Positions 7,223 through 7,577 of a stretch of 7,577 nt of DNA are shown piece by piece (the first letter of the stretch is position 1; each line of letters starts with the position of its first letter). Below the pieces are notes generated by a model, which searched no databases, had not been told where the DNA came from, and saw only the letters and a list, made by a program, of their open reading frames with translations. The stretch covers positions 1-7,577 of the forward strand of contig CANUCD010000048.1 in assembly GCA_947856335.1 (NCBI GenBank), in the 5' to 3' direction. The position numbers were made by a program, and so were the translations under genes. This stretch comes from an uncultured Bacilli bacterium (GTDB lineage: Bacteria > Bacillota_I > Bacilli_A > RF39 > UBA660).

Positions 7223-7236
7223 TGTTTTTTTTGCAA
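7217..7236. repeat. Two TTGCAA palindromes over the operon -35 region
   Basis: The self-complementary hexamer TTGCAA occurs at 7217-7222, where it is the -35 element, and again at 7231-7236, 14 nt apart start to start. It could be an operator site. In such AT-rich DNA, chance is a real alternative. Confidence 0.3.
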
Positions 7237-7274
7237 AAAAATAAAAAATTTTTTCGTTATTTTTTTTGAAATGC

Positions 7275-7308
7275 CATTTTTCCTTTAAAAAAAACATTTT
7301 CTTTAAAA
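7275..7308. repeat. Imperfect direct repeat in the divergent intergenic region
   Basis: CATTTTTCCTTTAAAA (7275-7290) and CATTTTCTTTAAAA (7295-7308) start exactly 20 nt apart, about two helical turns. The first copy overlaps a small inverted repeat, AAATG-C-CATTT (7269-7279). The stretch between the operon promoter and the tRNA promoter otherwise holds only A and T runs and no gene. Confidence 0.3.
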
Positions 7309-7326
7309 TTAGTTTGATGTAAAATA

Positions 7327-7354
7327 TTGTCAAGTTAAAAATTAGAAAGATAAT
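7327..7354 (+). promoter_or_regulatory. Possible upstream (second) promoter for tRNA-Arg
   Basis: TTGTCA (7327-7332, 5 of 6 to consensus) and GATAAT (7349-7354, 5 of 6) are separated by 16 nt. It would start a transcript about 40 nt before the mature tRNA and so require RNase P processing. Weaker and less certain than the nearer promoter. Confidence 0.35.
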
Positions 7355-7363
7355 AATTAAATA

Positions 7364-7392
7364 TTGAAAAAAAATAAATTTTTTTATATAAT
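7364..7392 (+). promoter_or_regulatory. Promoter of tRNA-Arg
   Basis: The -35 is TTGAAA (7364-7369, 5 of 6), the spacer is exactly 17 nt and the -10 is a perfect TATAAT (7387-7392). Transcription is expected near 7399, only about 3 nt before the mature tRNA 5' end. Confidence 0.7.
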
Positions 7393-7401
7393 TTATTTGA
7401 T

Positions 7402-7478
7402 GTCCTCGTAGCTCAGTAGGATAGAGCAATCGCCTCCTAAGCGATAGGTCGTTGGTTCGATTCCAATCGGGGACGCCA
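7402..7478 (+). tRNA. tRNA-Arg, anticodon CCT
   Basis: This 77-nt cloverleaf reads AGG arginine codons. The acceptor stem pairs 7402-7408 with 7468-7474 (one G-T wobble), and the discriminator is G7475. CCA is encoded at 7476-7478. The D-arm is GCTC/GAGC (7411-7414 and 7424-7427). The anticodon stem is ATCGC/GCGAT around the loop CTCCTAA, placing CCT at 7436-7438. The T-arm has the loop TTCGATT (7456-7462). It appears to be a single-gene transcript with its own promoter and terminator. Confidence 0.97.
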
Positions 7479-7488
7479 TTTTGTTTTT

Positions 7489-7523
7489 AAAACTTGTAGA
7501 TAGCTTTATTTACAAGTTTTTTT
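7489..7523 (+). terminator. Intrinsic terminator after tRNA-Arg
   Basis: AAAACTTGTA (7489-7498) pairs perfectly over 10 bp with TACAAGTTTT (7511-7520) around a 12-nt loop, and the T run continues to 7523. It begins 11 nt after the tRNA CCA end. Confidence 0.8.
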
Positions 7524-7525
7524 AT

Positions 7526-7551
7526 AAAAAAAAGAAAGTGTTTAACTTTCT
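7526..7551 (-). terminator. Intrinsic terminator of the minus-strand gene entering from the right
   Basis: On the minus strand AGAAAGT (7551-7545) pairs with ACTTTCT (7539-7533) around a 5-nt loop, followed by a run of T to 7526. The loop contains the TAA of the partial gene at the right edge. It stands back to back with the tRNA terminator, so the two convergent units are insulated from each other. Confidence 0.65.
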
Positions 7552-7577
7552 AATTGAATAAGTTTTTCTTCTTCTTG
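7542..7577 (-). CDS. C-terminal end of an unidentified minus-strand gene
   Basis: Only the last 11 codons and TAA lie in the window. They encode QEEEKLIQLES, a charged, probably helical tail. The stop codon falls in the loop of a good minus-strand terminator, which supports a real gene end. Nothing can be said about function. Confidence 0.45.
   Translation of the reverse strand, partial: QEEEKLIQLES

Noticed and set aside
7211..7429. Minus-strand open frame of 72 codons
   Set aside because: It runs through part of tRNA-Arg and both promoters, and its product is low-complexity Phe/Ile/Lys from A/T runs.
1..7577. Mycoplasma-type code (TGA as Trp) or selenocysteine
   Set aside because: All Trp codons in the genes are TGG, no in-frame TGA occurs, and all stops seen are TAA.
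7402..7577. tRNA-associated integration site or mobile element
   Set aside because: No repeat of the tRNA 3' end, integrase or insertion sequence is visible in the window; the tRNA is followed directly by its terminator.
1..7577. CRISPR array or riboswitch
   Set aside because: No regularly spaced repeats were seen, and the leaders predicted for the operon and ATPase gene are too short to hold a riboswitch.

Overview
The window is strongly AT-rich, with A/T-ending codons, and every complete gene ends in TAA. Trp is written TGG and there is no in-frame TGA, so the standard bacterial code applies, not the Mycoplasma code. The Gram-positive Shine-Dalgarno sites, the anaerobic (class III) ribonucleotide reductase and a CCA-encoding tRNA suggest an anaerobic low-GC Bacillota, possibly an uncultured gut Bacilli/Erysipelotrichia-like lineage. 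That placement is inference.

Layout, left to right. Positions 1-1240 (minus strand) hold the N-terminal 413 residues of a P-type cation-transporting ATPase, cut by the window edge. Positions 1291-7176 (minus strand) hold a compact four-gene unit, transcribed right to left. Its order is: a 642-residue NrdD-like protein that keeps the ATP-cone but has lost the catalytic residues; nrdG, the radical-SAM activase; nrdD, the class III reductase, with a thioredoxin/glutaredoxin-like domain fused at its C-terminus; and a thioredoxin-reductase-like flavoprotein with altered pyridine-nucleotide motifs. Junctions are a 7-nt overlap, a 20-nt gap with a strong RBS, and a 1-nt TAATG overlap. The unit starts at an extended -10 promoter about 19 nt before the first ATG and probably ends at a weak intrinsic terminator whose loop contains the last stop codon. 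To the right, on the plus strand, is tRNA-Arg(CCT) with its own promoter and terminator. At the right edge are the last 11 codons of another minus-strand gene and its terminator.

Inferred working model: NrdG installs a glycyl radical on Gly664 of NrdD. NrdD reduces ribonucleotides, and the disulfide formed is re-reduced by the fused CPNC domain, which the adjacent flavoprotein would recharge. This resembles the redoxin-dependent class III reductases more than the formate-dependent E. coli/T4 type. The most unusual part is the first gene, a full-length, apparently inactive NrdD paralogue translationally overlapping nrdG. It may be a regulatory or structural partner of the reductase or of NrdG.
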